Source of the DNA: Candidatus Dechloromonas phosphorivorans
Lineage (GTDB): Bacteria > Pseudomonadota > Gammaproteobacteria > Burkholderiales > Rhodocyclaceae
Reading direction: 5' to 3'
Length of the DNA stretch: 64,000 nucleotides
Assembly (NCBI GenBank): GCA_016714975.1
Contig: JADKBR010000003.1
Location: 1 to 64,000, forward strand
Shown here piece by piece: positions 24,150-33,156 of this stretch (position 1 is its first letter; each line of letters starts with the position of its first letter). The translations under genes were made by a program, and so were the position numbers. The notes below the pieces were generated by a model. That model was not told where the DNA came from, made no database searches, and saw only the letters and a list, made by a program, of their open reading frames with translations.

Positions 24150-27050
24150 ATGAGCCCAGTTTCCGAACAACTCTCGCTTACCGAAATCCCCGCCCCTCCG
24201 AAGTTTGCTCCCCTCCCCGAGCAGGAAATTTCCGGCGAGGTGCTGATCGAAAAATATGCAAAAGGGAAGGAAACCAACGTGCACGACGTGCGCAAGCGGG
24301 TCGCCTATGCCCTTGCCCAGGTCGAACAGGAAAAGGATCGCGCCCATTGGGAAGCACGTTTCCTGTGGGCCCAGGAAAACGGTTTCATCCCCGCCGGCCG
24401 CATCAATTCGGCCGCCGGCACCAATCTGCATGCCACGCTGATCAACTGCTTCGTGCAGCCGGTGGGGGATTCAATCGTCGAAACCACCGACGGCAAGCCC
24501 GGCATCTATGCGGCACTGGCCCAGGCTGCCGAGACCATGCGCCGCGGCGGCGGCGTCGGCTATGATTTTTCGAGCATCCGCCCGCAGGGCGCCCACGTCA
24601 AGGGCACCCAGTCGCGCGCTTCCGGTCCGGTTTCATACATGCGCGTCTTCGACCGTTCGTGCGAAACCGTCGAATCGGCCGGCGCCCGGCGCGGTGCCCA
24701 GATGGGCGTGATGCGCTGCGACCACCCGGACATCGAAGACTTCATTCACGCCAAGGATCATGGCGACCTGACCAATTTCAACATCTCGATAGGCGTCACC
24801 GATGCCTTCATGGAAGCGGTCGACAGCGACGGCGATGTCGAACTGCTCCATCGCGCCGAACCCAATACCGACATGAAGCTGTCCGGCGCCTATCAGCGCG
24901 AGGACGGCATGTGGATCTACCGCAAGCTGCGCGCCCGCGACCTCTGGGATCAGGTGATGAAATCCACCTACGACCACGCCGAGCCCGGCATCCTGTTCCT
25001 CGATCGCATGAACAAGGACAACAACCTCAATTACTGCGAAGTGATCGAGGCCACCAACCCCTGCGCCGAACAGCCGCTTCCGCCCTACGGCTGCTGCTGC
25101 CTGGGTTCGATCAACCTGACCCCGTTCGTCACGCACCCCTTCTCCGAGCAGGCAGAATTCGACTTCGCCGGCTTCGCGGAAGTCGTTCGTGTATCGACTC
25201 GCATGCTCGACAACGTCCTCGATGCTACCCACTGGCCGCTGGAGCGCCAGGCGCAGGAAGCCGCCAACAAGCGGCGCGTCGGCCTCGGCTATACCGGCCT
25301 CGGCGATGCCCTGGCCATGCTGCGCCTCCGTTACGACAAGCCGGAAGCCCGTGCGATGGCAACCCGCATCACCGAATTCATGCGCGACACCGCCTATCTG
25401 TATTCGGTCGAACTGGCCAGGGAGCGCGGCGCCTTCCCGCTGTTCAACGCCGAGTTGTACCTTTCCGGCGGCAACTTCGCCTCACGCCTGCCGAACGAGG
25501 TCAAGGCCGCGATTCGCAAGCACGGCCTGCGCAATTCGCACCTGCTCTCGATCGCGCCAACCGGCACCATCTCTCTGGCCTTCGCTGACAACGCATCGAA
25601 CGGCATCGAGCCGCCCTTCTCCTGGACCTACAGCCGCAAGAAGCGCATGCCCGACGGCACGCTCAAGGAGTATTCGGTCGAAGACTACGCCTGGCGCCTC
25701 TATCGTCATCTGGGCGGCGACGTCACCAAGCTGCCGGACTATTTCGTAACCGCTCTGGAAATATCGGCTGCCGCGCACAAGGACATGGTCGCCGCCGTCG
25801 CGCCGTACATCGACACCTCGATCTCGAAGACGGTCAACGTGCCGGCGGAGTACCCCTACGAAGACTTCCAGGACCTCTACATGAGCGCCTGGAAATCCGG
25901 CCTCAAGGGGCTGGCCACCTACCGCCCGAACAGCGTTCTTGGTTCGGTGCTGTCGGTCGAGGCGCCCAAGGCCGATGCCGCCGCGGCTGCCGCGGTCGAC
26001 GCCAAATCACCGCAGGATTTCCTCTCCGACGCCAACCGCCGCCTGTCGATCAAGGACCTGCCCGCGCCCGTCCTCGCCAGCCTGCGCTGGCCAAACCGCC
26101 CCAACCTGCCGGAAGGCAACCTGTGCTGGACCTACATGCTCGATTCGCCGATCGGCAAATTCGCGCTGTTCATCGGCCACGTCGAGCCTGAGGGCCATAC
26201 CTGGCCGTTCGAGGTCTGGGCCAATGGCCCGGCGGAGCCTCGCGGTCTCGGCGCGGTCGCCAAGACACTGTCGATGGACATGCGCGCTAAAGATCACGCC
26301 TGGCTAGAAATGAAGCTTGACGCGCTGGCCAAGACACCTGGTGACTCCTTCGAAATGCCCATGCCGCCGCATGGCGAGCGCAAGCGAGTACCCTCGGTCG
26401 TCTCGGCAATGGCCCAGATCATTCGCTGGCGTTGCGAAAACCTGGGCGCCTTCAAGCACGAAGGCCCGACGCCGGTGAAGGATGCACTGTTCAGCGCCAA
26501 GGAACCGAAAACCGGCACCGACGGCACGCTGTCGTGGACGGTCGACATCAGCAATCCCTCCACCAGCGAGGATTTCGTCCTCGGCCTCAAGGAAATCACG
26601 CTGCCCGACGGCGTCACCCGTCCCTATTCGATGTGGCTGTCGGGCAACTATCCGCGCGCCCTCGACGGACTGTGCAAGCTGCTGTCGCTCGACATGCGCG
26701 TCCTCGATCCGGCCTGGATCGGCATGAAGCTGCGCAAGCTCCTCGACTACCCGGAACCGCTCGGCGACTTCATGGCCTTCGTCCCCGGCTCGCGCAAACA
26801 GCAGACCTACCCGTCGACCGTCGCCTACATCGCCCAACTCATCATCCACCGCTACGCGATGCTCGGCATCCTCGACGACAACGGCTTCCCGCTGCAGCAG
26901 ATGGGCATCCTCAAGGCGCCGGAAGACGCCAGCAACAGCGTGCACCCGACGCAGGGCAAGCTGTGCAGCGAATGCGGCAACCACACGATGATCCGCAAGG
27001 ATGGCTGCGACTTCTGCACCGCCTGCGGCGCCGTGGGGACTTGCGGATGA
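24150..27050 (+). CDS. nrdJ: Adenosylcobalamin-dependent (class II) ribonucleoside-diphosphate reductase
   Basis: The class II enzyme makes deoxyribonucleotides with a B12-generated radical, independent of oxygen. The 966-residue protein has the substrate-site LINCFVQPVGDSI, the active-site NPCAEQPLPPYGCCCLGSINL with Glu and Cys, and IAPTGTISLAFADNASNGIEPPFSW. It ends with a C-terminal zinc/redox tail (CSECGNHTMIRKDGC, FCTACGAVGTCG). The start at 24150 is chosen for GAGGAG about 6 bases upstream and because an ATG at 24093 would be very near the promoter. Bases 26795-27050 occur again as a stranded copy at 34472-34727. Confidence 0.95.
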   Translation: MSPVSEQLSLTEIPAPPKFAPLPEQEISGEVLIEKYAKGKETNVHDVRKRVAYALAQVEQEKDRAHWEARFLWAQENGFIPAGRINSAAGTNLHATLINCFVQPVGDSIVETTDGKPGIYAALAQAAETMRRGGGVGYDFSSIRPQGAHVKGTQSRASGPVSYMRVFDRSCETVESAGARRGAQMGVMRCDHPDIEDFIHAKDHGDLTNFNISIGVTDAFMEAVDSDGDVELLHRAEPNTDMKLSGAYQREDGMWIYRKLRARDLWDQVMKSTYDHAEPGILFLDRMNKDNNLNYCEVIEATNPCAEQPLPPYGCCCLGSINLTPFVTHPFSEQAEFDFAGFAEVVRVSTRMLDNVLDATHWPLERQAQEAANKRRVGLGYTGLGDALAMLRLRYDKPEARAMATRITEFMRDTAYLYSVELARERGAFPLFNAELYLSGGNFASRLPNEVKAAIRKHGLRNSHLLSIAPTGTISLAFADNASNGIEPPFSWTYSRKKRMPDGTLKEYSVEDYAWRLYRHLGGDVTKLPDYFVTALEISAAAHKDMVAAVAPYIDTSISKTVNVPAEYPYEDFQDLYMSAWKSGLKGLATYRPNSVLGSVLSVEAPKADAAAAAAVDAKSPQDFLSDANRRLSIKDLPAPVLASLRWPNRPNLPEGNLCWTYMLDSPIGKFALFIGHVEPEGHTWPFEVWANGPAEPRGLGAVAKTLSMDMRAKDHAWLEMKLDALAKTPGDSFEMPMPPHGERKRVPSVVSAMAQIIRWRCENLGAFKHEGPTPVKDALFSAKEPKTGTDGTLSWTVDISNPSTSEDFVLGLKEITLPDGVTRPYSMWLSGNYPRALDGLCKLLSLDMRVLDPAWIGMKLRKLLDYPEPLGDFMAFVPGSRKQQTYPSTVAYIAQLIIHRYAMLGILDDNGFPLQQMGILKAPEDASNSVHPTQGKLCSECGNHTMIRKDGCDFCTACGAVGTCG
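26795..27050 (+). repeat. 256-bp direct repeat, copy 1 (3' end of intact nrdJ)
   Basis: This segment matches 34472-34727 over the same 256 bases at about 91% identity (about 23 differences by eye), both running in frame to the nrdJ stop. The two copies bracket the 27.1-34.5 kb accessory region. The homology starts abruptly at CAAACAGCAGACCT in both. Confidence 0.85.
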
Positions 27051-27297
27051 GCGTCGCTGGCTGTGGATCGGACGAAGGCCCGGGAGGGGCGCTGCCATTG
27101 CGGGGCGGGTAAATTTGAGCCTGTCCGGCTTGGTGGCAATTTAGGCAGATGAATAACAGCACGACTCCCCTGATGCCTTGGGGCAGGAGCGATCCAGGCT
27201 GTCCTGTGTTTGGTGTTATTGGACAGCGTCTGGGTTATTGGACGTTTTTGACGTCTACTGCATATTATGCCTCTGAACTATTGACGCCCCTGACCTG
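27051..27297. other. Gene-free gap after nrdJ
   Basis: These 247 bases follow the intact nrdJ. Unlike the stranded copy at 34.7 kb they contain no stem-loop terminator. No open frame of note, tRNA or known motif was seen. The base composition becomes visibly more AT-rich near 27200, marking the change into accessory sequence. Confidence 0.5.
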
Positions 27298-28212
27298 ATG
27301 GCTGCAAAGATCACCCCTCGACTCATCGAGCTAACCTACGAGGCCGCGCTGCAGTCCTTCTGGCGCAAAGAGGCGCTCCGCAAATTCCTGCGCGCCTCTC
27401 ACGTCGCAGAAACTTTCGTCACTACCTGGGCCTCTGACGAAAGCAAACGCGACTTTCTCGACCGAGCGTTTCAAAAACTCCAAGCCTCCGACCGTGGGAA
27501 GGCAGTGATTTTCGAGATGGCGCGGTTTCTCTCAGAGCAAACGACCTTTCCCGATTTACGCAACTGGGAAGACTCAGCACAGAAAGTCGTTGGCGCGACA
27601 AAGGCCGTTGCCGAATTGAAGACATACCTTAAAGCGCAAGATGAAACCATTCGGAGCGAAAAAGAGCGAGAAGAGGCCAAGGCTAAGGCCCGCGAAGATC
27701 GCCAGAAGATACAGCGAAGCCTGACTGACAAGGCCAAACTGCAACAACGCTTAGATGCTCTGCATTCAGCGGTTGGCACTCAACAAGGCGGATACGAGTT
27801 TCAAGACTGGTTCTACGACCTTGTCGATTTTTGCGAGATTCAAAGCCGACGCCCCTACGTTGCCTCGGGAAGACAGATCGACGGGTCGCTCACTTTTGAC
27901 GGAACAACCTACCTCGTCGAGTTGAAGTTCACTGCAGCCCAAGCTGACGCCACCGACGTTGATTCTCTTCGTTCAAAAGTTGACGATAAGGCTGACAATA
28001 CCATGGGAATTATGGTGTCCATATCGGGGTATTCCAGTGTCGCCATAGCGCAGGCGTCCGGTCGGAAGACAACCCTTTTGTTGTTCGATGCAATGCACAT
28101 CTACATGTTCTTGTCCGGAACGTTGTCCTTCCGCGACATCATTTCTCGTGCTCGTCGTCATGCGTCACAAACTGGAGAGGCTTTCCTTGCAGCAGCAAAG
28201 TTCAGTAGCTAA
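27298..28212 (+). CDS. Mrr-like PD-(D/E)xK nuclease with coiled coil
   Basis: This 304-residue protein has a helical N-terminal half with a highly charged coiled coil (about residues 105-155: EKEREEAKAKAREDRQK). The C-terminal nuclease domain begins GYEFQDWFYDLVDFCEI. The catalytic core is visible as Asp195 (GRQIDGSLTF) and Glu208-x-Lys210 (YLVELKF), the Mrr/type IV pattern. No methylase or specificity gene is adjacent, so it is an orphan, possibly a modification-dependent or abortive nuclease. Composition is lower in GC than nearby genes, suggesting transfer. The GTG/ATG choice is not settled: ATG at 27298 has no strong ribosome binding site. Confidence 0.7.
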   Translation: MAAKITPRLIELTYEAALQSFWRKEALRKFLRASHVAETFVTTWASDESKRDFLDRAFQKLQASDRGKAVIFEMARFLSEQTTFPDLRNWEDSAQKVVGATKAVAELKTYLKAQDETIRSEKEREEAKAKAREDRQKIQRSLTDKAKLQQRLDALHSAVGTQQGGYEFQDWFYDLVDFCEIQSRRPYVASGRQIDGSLTFDGTTYLVELKFTAAQADATDVDSLRSKVDDKADNTMGIMVSISGYSSVAIAQASGRKTTLLLFDAMHIYMFLSGTLSFRDIISRARRHASQTGEAFLAAAKFSS

Positions 28213-28321
28213 GGGGCATAACCCTGCGGTCCACCGGACGCTGCGCGATAAGGCCGCGTAGTGCCTGCGATCTCCACGTTCGGCATCATGATTCCACCCG
28301 CAAAAAGGGCACCCGCAAAAA

Positions 28322-28386
28322 GGGGACAGACCACGGTTTCCCTCTACCCTATTGCGGTCGACCCACAAAAACAGGCGAAAATGCTG
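28322..28386 (+). repeat. 65-bp dispersed repeat, copy 1
   Basis: GGGGACAGACC, then GGTTTCCCTCT, TTGCGGTCGACCC and AAAATGCTG occur in the same order at 34339-34401 with a few changes and one 2-base gap. It is preceded by two tandem 15-base units (ACCCGCAAAAAGGGC, 28296-28310; ACCCGCAAAAAGGGG, 28311-28325). The surrounding 28213-28494 stretch holds no gene. Confidence 0.7.
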
Positions 28387-28494
28387 GCGCCGATGCCAGC
28401 GAGCCAGATGAAACCGAATGGCAGGACCATCACCTTGCCGCTCTCGATTTCATGGCATAGTATGCCAATGTGAAAACTTGCTCAGGAGGCTCCC

Positions 28495-28773
28495 ATGCCA
28501 ACCCGAAACGTTGTCCTCACCGACCATCAAGCCCGCTTTGTCGAGCAGCTGGTCACTTCCGGGCGCTACCAGAACGCCAGTGAGGTATTGCGCGAAGGAT
28601 TGAGGCTGGTCGAGCGCCGGGAGTCCGAAGATGAAATGCGTCTGTCTGCCTTGCGCGATGCAGCCAAAATTGGCATTGCCGACATAGAAGCAGGAAATTT
28701 CCGCAGTTTTGACTCTGCGGACTTGCTTGGTCAGCATCTCGACACACTGACTTCCGAAGCGATTGGCGCCTAG
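28495..28773 (+). CDS. parD: ParD-like antitoxin (ribbon-helix-helix)
   Basis: This 92-residue protein (MPTRNVVLTDHQARFVEQLVTSGRYQNASEVLREGLRLVERRE) has the ParD ribbon-helix-helix pattern, with the SGRYxNASEVLREGLR signature. The C-terminal part is acidic and would wrap the toxin. AGGAGG at about 28484-28489 gives a strong ribosome binding site. It overlaps the toxin start by one base, and would both neutralise the toxin and repress the operon. Confidence 0.9.
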   Translation: MPTRNVVLTDHQARFVEQLVTSGRYQNASEVLREGLRLVERRESEDEMRLSALRDAAKIGIADIEAGNFRSFDSADLLGQHLDTLTSEAIGA

Positions 28774-29129
28774 TGGGAGGGAATTCCTGGACGGTTCGCC
28801 TGTCGGCTGCTACCGCGGCGGATTACCGTCAAATCCTGCGCTGGACGGTCGATAATTTCGGTTCGGCGCAGGCGCGCAATTATGCTGATACCCTGTCATC
28901 CGCTCTGAAAGCCTTAGGCGCCGGCCCCTCCATCATTGGTGTCAAGGAACGGCCGGAAATTGGCAACGATATCCGGACACTCCATGTCGCGCGAAACGGG
29001 CGCAAGGGCCGGCACTTCGTCATGTTTCGCGTCGGCAGTCTTGACGGGCGCGATGTGATTGACGTGCTCCGGCTGCTGCATGACAGCATGGACCTGGAAC
29101 GGCACCTACCCCCAACCGAGCATGGCTGA
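28773..29129 (+). CDS. parE: ParE-like toxin
   Basis: This 118-residue protein from GTG 28773 (GNSWTVRLSAATAADYRQILRWTVDNFG...) follows the ParE/RelE fold pattern: an N-terminal strand, the AADYRQILRWT helix, then IRTLHVARNGRKGRHFVMFRV and DVIDVLRLLHDSMDLERHL. ParE toxins typically poison DNA gyrase. The frame is intact, in contrast to the broken toxin in the cas locus. The GTG overlaps the ParD stop by one base; the TGA overlaps the next gene's ATG. Confidence 0.88.
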   Translation: MGGNSWTVRLSAATAADYRQILRWTVDNFGSAQARNYADTLSSALKALGAGPSIIGVKERPEIGNDIRTLHVARNGRKGRHFVMFRVGSLDGRDVIDVLRLLHDSMDLERHLPPTEHG

Positions 29130-29881
29130 TGGGTGTTGATTTCGGTCTTCCACGCTCGTTCTCACGATCGAAAGGCATCGAATTGCCCGAAATCTCTCAC
29201 CACGTCCGCTGGCGCATCGGCTTGGGATGGGCGCTGCTGATCGCATCCGGCGCGGCCAGTGCCGAAGCCGCGTTGTGCCAAAATGGGCTCTGGCAGTCGC
29301 CGATCGACATCGTCGCGCCGGTGCGGGCCAGGCTGGCGCCACTGGAGTTCCACTACCGCAGTGCACCATTGAAGATCGCCAACGACGGGCATACCGCACG
29401 CATACGCCTGGCCAATTCCAGCCAGTTGAAGGTGGGCAAGGAAACCTACACCTTGCAGCAGTTTCATTTTCATACGCCCGGCGGTGACCGTATTGCAGGC
29501 GAGGAATTTCCGATGGCGGCGCACTTGCTGCACAAGAGCAGATCCGGGCAATTGCTGGCGCTGGTCGTGTTGTTTCGCCTGGGTGCGGAAAACCCGGCGC
29601 TGAAAGCCGTGTTGCCGCACATCCCGGCGAATGCCGACGGCGACCACCTGATCGCCGATGCCGTGGCCGATCCTGGCGCGTTGCTGCCGGCCCGGAAAGG
29701 CTATTACCGCTATGACGGCTCCCTGACCGCGTCGCCGTGCACCGAGGGCGTGACCTGGCTGGTGATGCAGCGGCCGCTCGAGTTGTCGCCGGAGCAGCTA
29801 AGGCTTTGGCGGACGCGCTTCGCTGACAACATCCGGCCGCCGCAGCCACTGCACGGGCGGGTCGTCCAGGAAAGCTGGTAG
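29129..29881 (+). CDS. Divergent alpha-carbonic anhydrase, periplasmic
   Basis: The 250-residue protein has a signal-like hydrophobic segment (GLGWALLIASGAASAEA) and then starts at the internal alpha-CA motif LCQNGLWQSPIDI; the usual N-terminal ~25 mature residues are missing. Zinc ligands are present: H113 and H115 (QFHFHTP) and H132 (AAHLLHKS), and a late SLTASPC supplies the Thr loop. The Glu of the usual SEH motif is replaced (HTPGGDR), and the Glu before the third His is Ala. CO2 hydration is plausible but may be impaired. The start could also be a later codon nearer the signal peptide. Confidence 0.8.
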   Translation: MGVDFGLPRSFSRSKGIELPEISHHVRWRIGLGWALLIASGAASAEAALCQNGLWQSPIDIVAPVRARLAPLEFHYRSAPLKIANDGHTARIRLANSSQLKVGKETYTLQQFHFHTPGGDRIAGEEFPMAAHLLHKSRSGQLLALVVLFRLGAENPALKAVLPHIPANADGDHLIADAVADPGALLPARKGYYRYDGSLTASPCTEGVTWLVMQRPLELSPEQLRLWRTRFADNIRPPQPLHGRVVQESW

Positions 29882-29985
29882 CGGATGTACCGATTGCGGC
29901 ATTGATTGAGTCAGGTCAAAACGGACGATGGCGCCTGCGCGATAATCCTGCGTTCGCCATTCAATCCCTCACCATGGAAATCGGC

Positions 29986-31155
29986 ATGTATTCAGACACT
30001 CCCACCGCATTGCCCGCACGGGCGCTGGTGACCGCGTTGTTGCTGGCCATTGGCGCATTTGCCGGTTCGGCCCAGGCGCAAAAGGCGGACGCGCCCCGCA
30101 CACCCGGGACGGCGGGAATCGAGGTCGAGGTCACCGCGGAAATGACGGGGGCGGGCATCGTCTCCAGTGGCGTCACCCTGCCGCCGATCCCGCCGGTCAC
30201 GGGCAACCGGAAAAACCCGGTTCCCTCCTGGGGCAAACCGCTGCCCTACCCGGTGGTCATCGCCGACCGGCGCAACAACCGCCTCATCGAGATCGCGCCC
30301 GACAAGAGCATTGTCTGGGAGTTCGTCTCACCGAACCTGAAGGTTTACCGTGGCAACGAGGACGTGAACTTCTCGCCCGACGGCAAACTGCTGGCGGTGA
30401 GCGAGGAAGACAATTTCGACGTACACATCGTCGATTACGAAAAGAAGGCGCTCACCTGGACGTACGGGACGCCCGACTTCCGGGGCAAAGCGCCGGGCTT
30501 CCTGAATTATCCGGATGACGCGCATCTGCTGGCCGATGGCAAGTTCATTACGGCCGACATCCGCAATTGTCGGATTCTCATCATCGACCCCAAGGACAAC
30601 AGCATCAGCACCCAATGGGGCACGCCCGGCAAGTGCCGCCACAATCCGCCCCATGAGCTTGGCCATCCCAATGGCGCGACGCCACTGGAAAACGGGGACA
30701 TTCTGGTGACCGAGATCACCGGTGCCTGGATCTCGCGCATCACGCGCGAAGGCAAGGTGGTGTGGAGCGTCAAGGCGCCCAATATCCGCTATCCCTCGGA
30801 CGCTTTCATGACGGAGGATGGCAAGCAGGTGATCGTCGCCGACTTCTGGAAGCCCGGGCGCGTCGTCATCTTCGACCCGGCCACGCGCAAGATCAGTTGG
30901 GAGTACTTCGTCAAGGAAGGCGAGAAGATGCTCGACCATTCGAGCATCGCCCGCGAACTGCCCGACACCGGCGACATCTTCGTGGTCGACGACCTGCGTG
31001 ACCGCGTCATGGTGATCGACCGCAAGACCAAGGAAATCATCTGGCAGTACGGGGTGACGGACACCAAGGGCCATAAACCGGGTTACCTGTTCTACCCGGA
31101 TGGTTTTGATATTGACGTGTTTCGCGACTGGAAGAAGGTGCTGGGCAAGCGGTGA
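29986..31155 (+). CDS. Periplasmic beta-propeller (NHL/PQQ-like repeat) protein
   Basis: This 389-residue protein begins with a signal peptide (MYSDTPTALPARALVTALLLAIGAFAGSAQAQ). The body has repeated blades of the type VVIADRRNNRLIEIAPDKSIVWEF, NFDVHIVDYEKKALTWTYG, RILIIDPKDNSISTQWG, WISRITREGKVVWSV, RVVIFDPATRKISWEYF and RVMVIDRKTKEIIWQYG, about six or seven units of a propeller resembling NHL or arylsulfotransferase-like domains. No catalytic motif was recognised. It follows the carbonic anhydrase. Start ATG 29986 is set by the signal peptide; 29974 is an alternative. Confidence 0.7.
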   Translation: MYSDTPTALPARALVTALLLAIGAFAGSAQAQKADAPRTPGTAGIEVEVTAEMTGAGIVSSGVTLPPIPPVTGNRKNPVPSWGKPLPYPVVIADRRNNRLIEIAPDKSIVWEFVSPNLKVYRGNEDVNFSPDGKLLAVSEEDNFDVHIVDYEKKALTWTYGTPDFRGKAPGFLNYPDDAHLLADGKFITADIRNCRILIIDPKDNSISTQWGTPGKCRHNPPHELGHPNGATPLENGDILVTEITGAWISRITREGKVVWSVKAPNIRYPSDAFMTEDGKQVIVADFWKPGRVVIFDPATRKISWEYFVKEGEKMLDHSSIARELPDTGDIFVVDDLRDRVMVIDRKTKEIIWQYGVTDTKGHKPGYLFYPDGFDIDVFRDWKKVLGKR

Positions 31156-31228
31156 ACGGGCGCTGAACCGCCGAGGCATTCCTAGGCGTTCGCGGGCGTT
31201 CGCCACGGTGCGGCGGGGCGAATGGGTG

Positions 31229-31337
31229 AAAGGGGTCAGAGTCATTTCCCGTTTTTGGCCAGTTTTTCCGGTCGACCGCAGCAACTCGGATTTTTCTTCA
31301 ACCAAGAAGAGCACAGGAAATGTCTCTGACCCCTTTT
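31229..31337. repeat. REP/MITE-like element with 21-bp inverted ends
   Basis: AAAGGGGTCAGAG-T-CATTTCC (31229-31249) is matched by the inverted GGAAATGTCTCTGACCCCTTT (31316-31336), 20 of 21 bases pairing. The ~110-base element has no coding capacity and sits between the propeller gene and the convergent sulP gene. The GGGGTCAGAG-type end is commonly seen in non-autonomous repeats mobilised by REP-associated tyrosine transposases; none is present here. Confidence 0.7.
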
Positions 31338-31351
31338 GCTACGGGTTCAGT

Positions 31352-33149
31352 TTATCCGGGCGTACTGTCGCGGTTCTTCCACTCCACCGCGACATCAGGA
31401 TAGGTCCTGAGATAAGTGTTTACAGCTTCGCCGATGGTCGGAAAGAAGACCTCCGCACCGAGCCGTGAAAAGAGCCCGAAGCGCTTCAGCTTGTCCTGGA
31501 CGGGATCCTTCATCTCGGCAAAGCACAACTCGATGCCGGCCGCCTGCAAGGTCTCGTCGAGATTGGCGACGATGTCCGCAGCGGTGACGTCCACGCTGGT
31601 CACCGGTTCCGCCGTTATCACCAGCCAGCGGACCGGCGTTGGCGAGGCCGCCACGGCGTCGAGCGCGCGCTCGTGGAACCACTCGGCATTGGCGAAAAAC
31701 AGCGGGGCCGCCCAGCGGAAAAGGACCAGTCCCGGGATCTGGCGAGCCTCGGGGTAGCGCGAGATGTCGTGGTAGCCATTGATGCCCTTGACGCGCCCCA
31801 GGACGGCGGAGTCCGGCCGCCAGCCATCCCAGAGAAATTCGATGACCGCCAGCAGGATCGCCAGGCCAATGCCGGGAATGGCGCCGAGCACAACCACCCC
31901 GATGCAGCAGCCGATCGAGAGCCAGAACTCCCAGCGCTGAATGCGGTAAATACGCCGCAAATCGGCGATCTCGACCAGTCCGATGGCTGCGGCGATCACC
32001 ACGGCGGCCAGCGCGGTGTTCGGCAGGTACTGGAGCAGGTTGGGCGCCAGCAACAGCAGCAGGGCGACCGCGACAGCGCCGACGACGCTGGTCAACTGCG
32101 TTTTGGCGCCGGCGGCTTCGGCTACCGGGGTCCGCGACGAGCTGCTGCTGATCGGAAAGCCCTGAAAAAATCCGGCCGCCAGGTTGGCGGCCCCCAGCCC
32201 CACCATCTCCTGGTTGGGGTCCACATAGGCGCCGGTCTTGTCGGCATAGGTTCGCGACAGCACGCTGGTGTCGGCGAAAGAAACGACAGCGACGGCAAAG
32301 CCACCCATGAGGACAGGAACGAGATCGGCGGGCGTGATCCAGGGAATGGCAAAGGCCGGCAGGCCCTGAGGCAGCGAACCCAGCACTGAAACGCCGTAGC
32401 TGTCGAGGCCGAGCGTCGCGACGAGGACAGTCGCGCCGATCACGGCGATCAGCACCCCCGGCAGGCGCTTGCTGCGCTTGAGCAGCATGATCAGGGGCCA
32501 GCGTGCCGCCACCGACCATCAAGGCGGTCGGGTTGGTCTTGCCGGCCAGCACGGCCTGGGCGAACTGCCAGAGCTTGTCGAGCGGATCGTCGGCAGCCAC
32601 CGAGAAACCGAACAGTTTGGGTAACTGGCTGATCAGGACCGTCAGCGCAATGCCGTTCATGTAGCCGTAGCGGATCGGTTTCGAGAGCAGTTCGGTGACA
32701 AAGCCGAGGCGGGCGACGCCCGCCAAGATGCACAACACGCCCGACACCACCGCCATCATGCTGGCCAGAGCGATGGCGCGCAGCGGGTCGCCGCCGGACA
32801 GCGGCAGGACGACGGCAAGGATCAAGGCAGCCAGCGACGAATCCGGCCCGAGAACGAGAATTCGGCTCGGGCCGAACAGCGCATAGGCGAGCAGCGGGAT
32901 GATCGTGGCGTAGAGACCATAGATGCCCGGCACGCCCGAGGCCACGGCATAGGCAATGCCGACCGGCACCAGCATCGTGGTCAGCACCAGACCGGCGGCG
33001 ACGTCGTGGCGCAGCCAGGCAAGCTCGTAGTGCCGCAGGGTCTGCAGACCCGGCAGCCATCTGAGCCAGCCGCCCTGGTCGGCAGCACCCTGTCGAGGCG
33101 CGATGCGGCCCGCTTCCGGGATTGGGTCGCCAGGCTGTGATTCACTCAT
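31352..33149 (-). pseudogene. SulP-family anion transporter with STAS domain, one frameshift
   Basis: The 5' part (33149 to about 32515) reads MSESQPGD..., then RHDVAAGLVLTTMLVPVGIAYAVASGVPGIYGLYATIIP, the SulP membrane signature. After TALMVGG the frame moves by one base (an extra G near 32513-32518) and continues WPLIMLLKRSKRLPGVLIAV through the rest of the permease. It ends in a C-terminal STAS domain (RWLVITAEPVTSVDVTAADIVANLDE...). Repaired, the protein would be about 598 residues. SulP proteins move sulfate, bicarbonate or other anions; carbonic anhydrase nearby makes bicarbonate attractive but unproven. An IS1595 element sits 7 bases upstream of the ATG. Confidence 0.82.
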
Positions 33150-33156
33150 GGCAGTT

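Noticed and set aside
28296..28325. Two adjacent 15-base units considered as a CRISPR-like array
   Set aside because: There are only two units and no spacer between them. No true CRISPR array is visible in the window.
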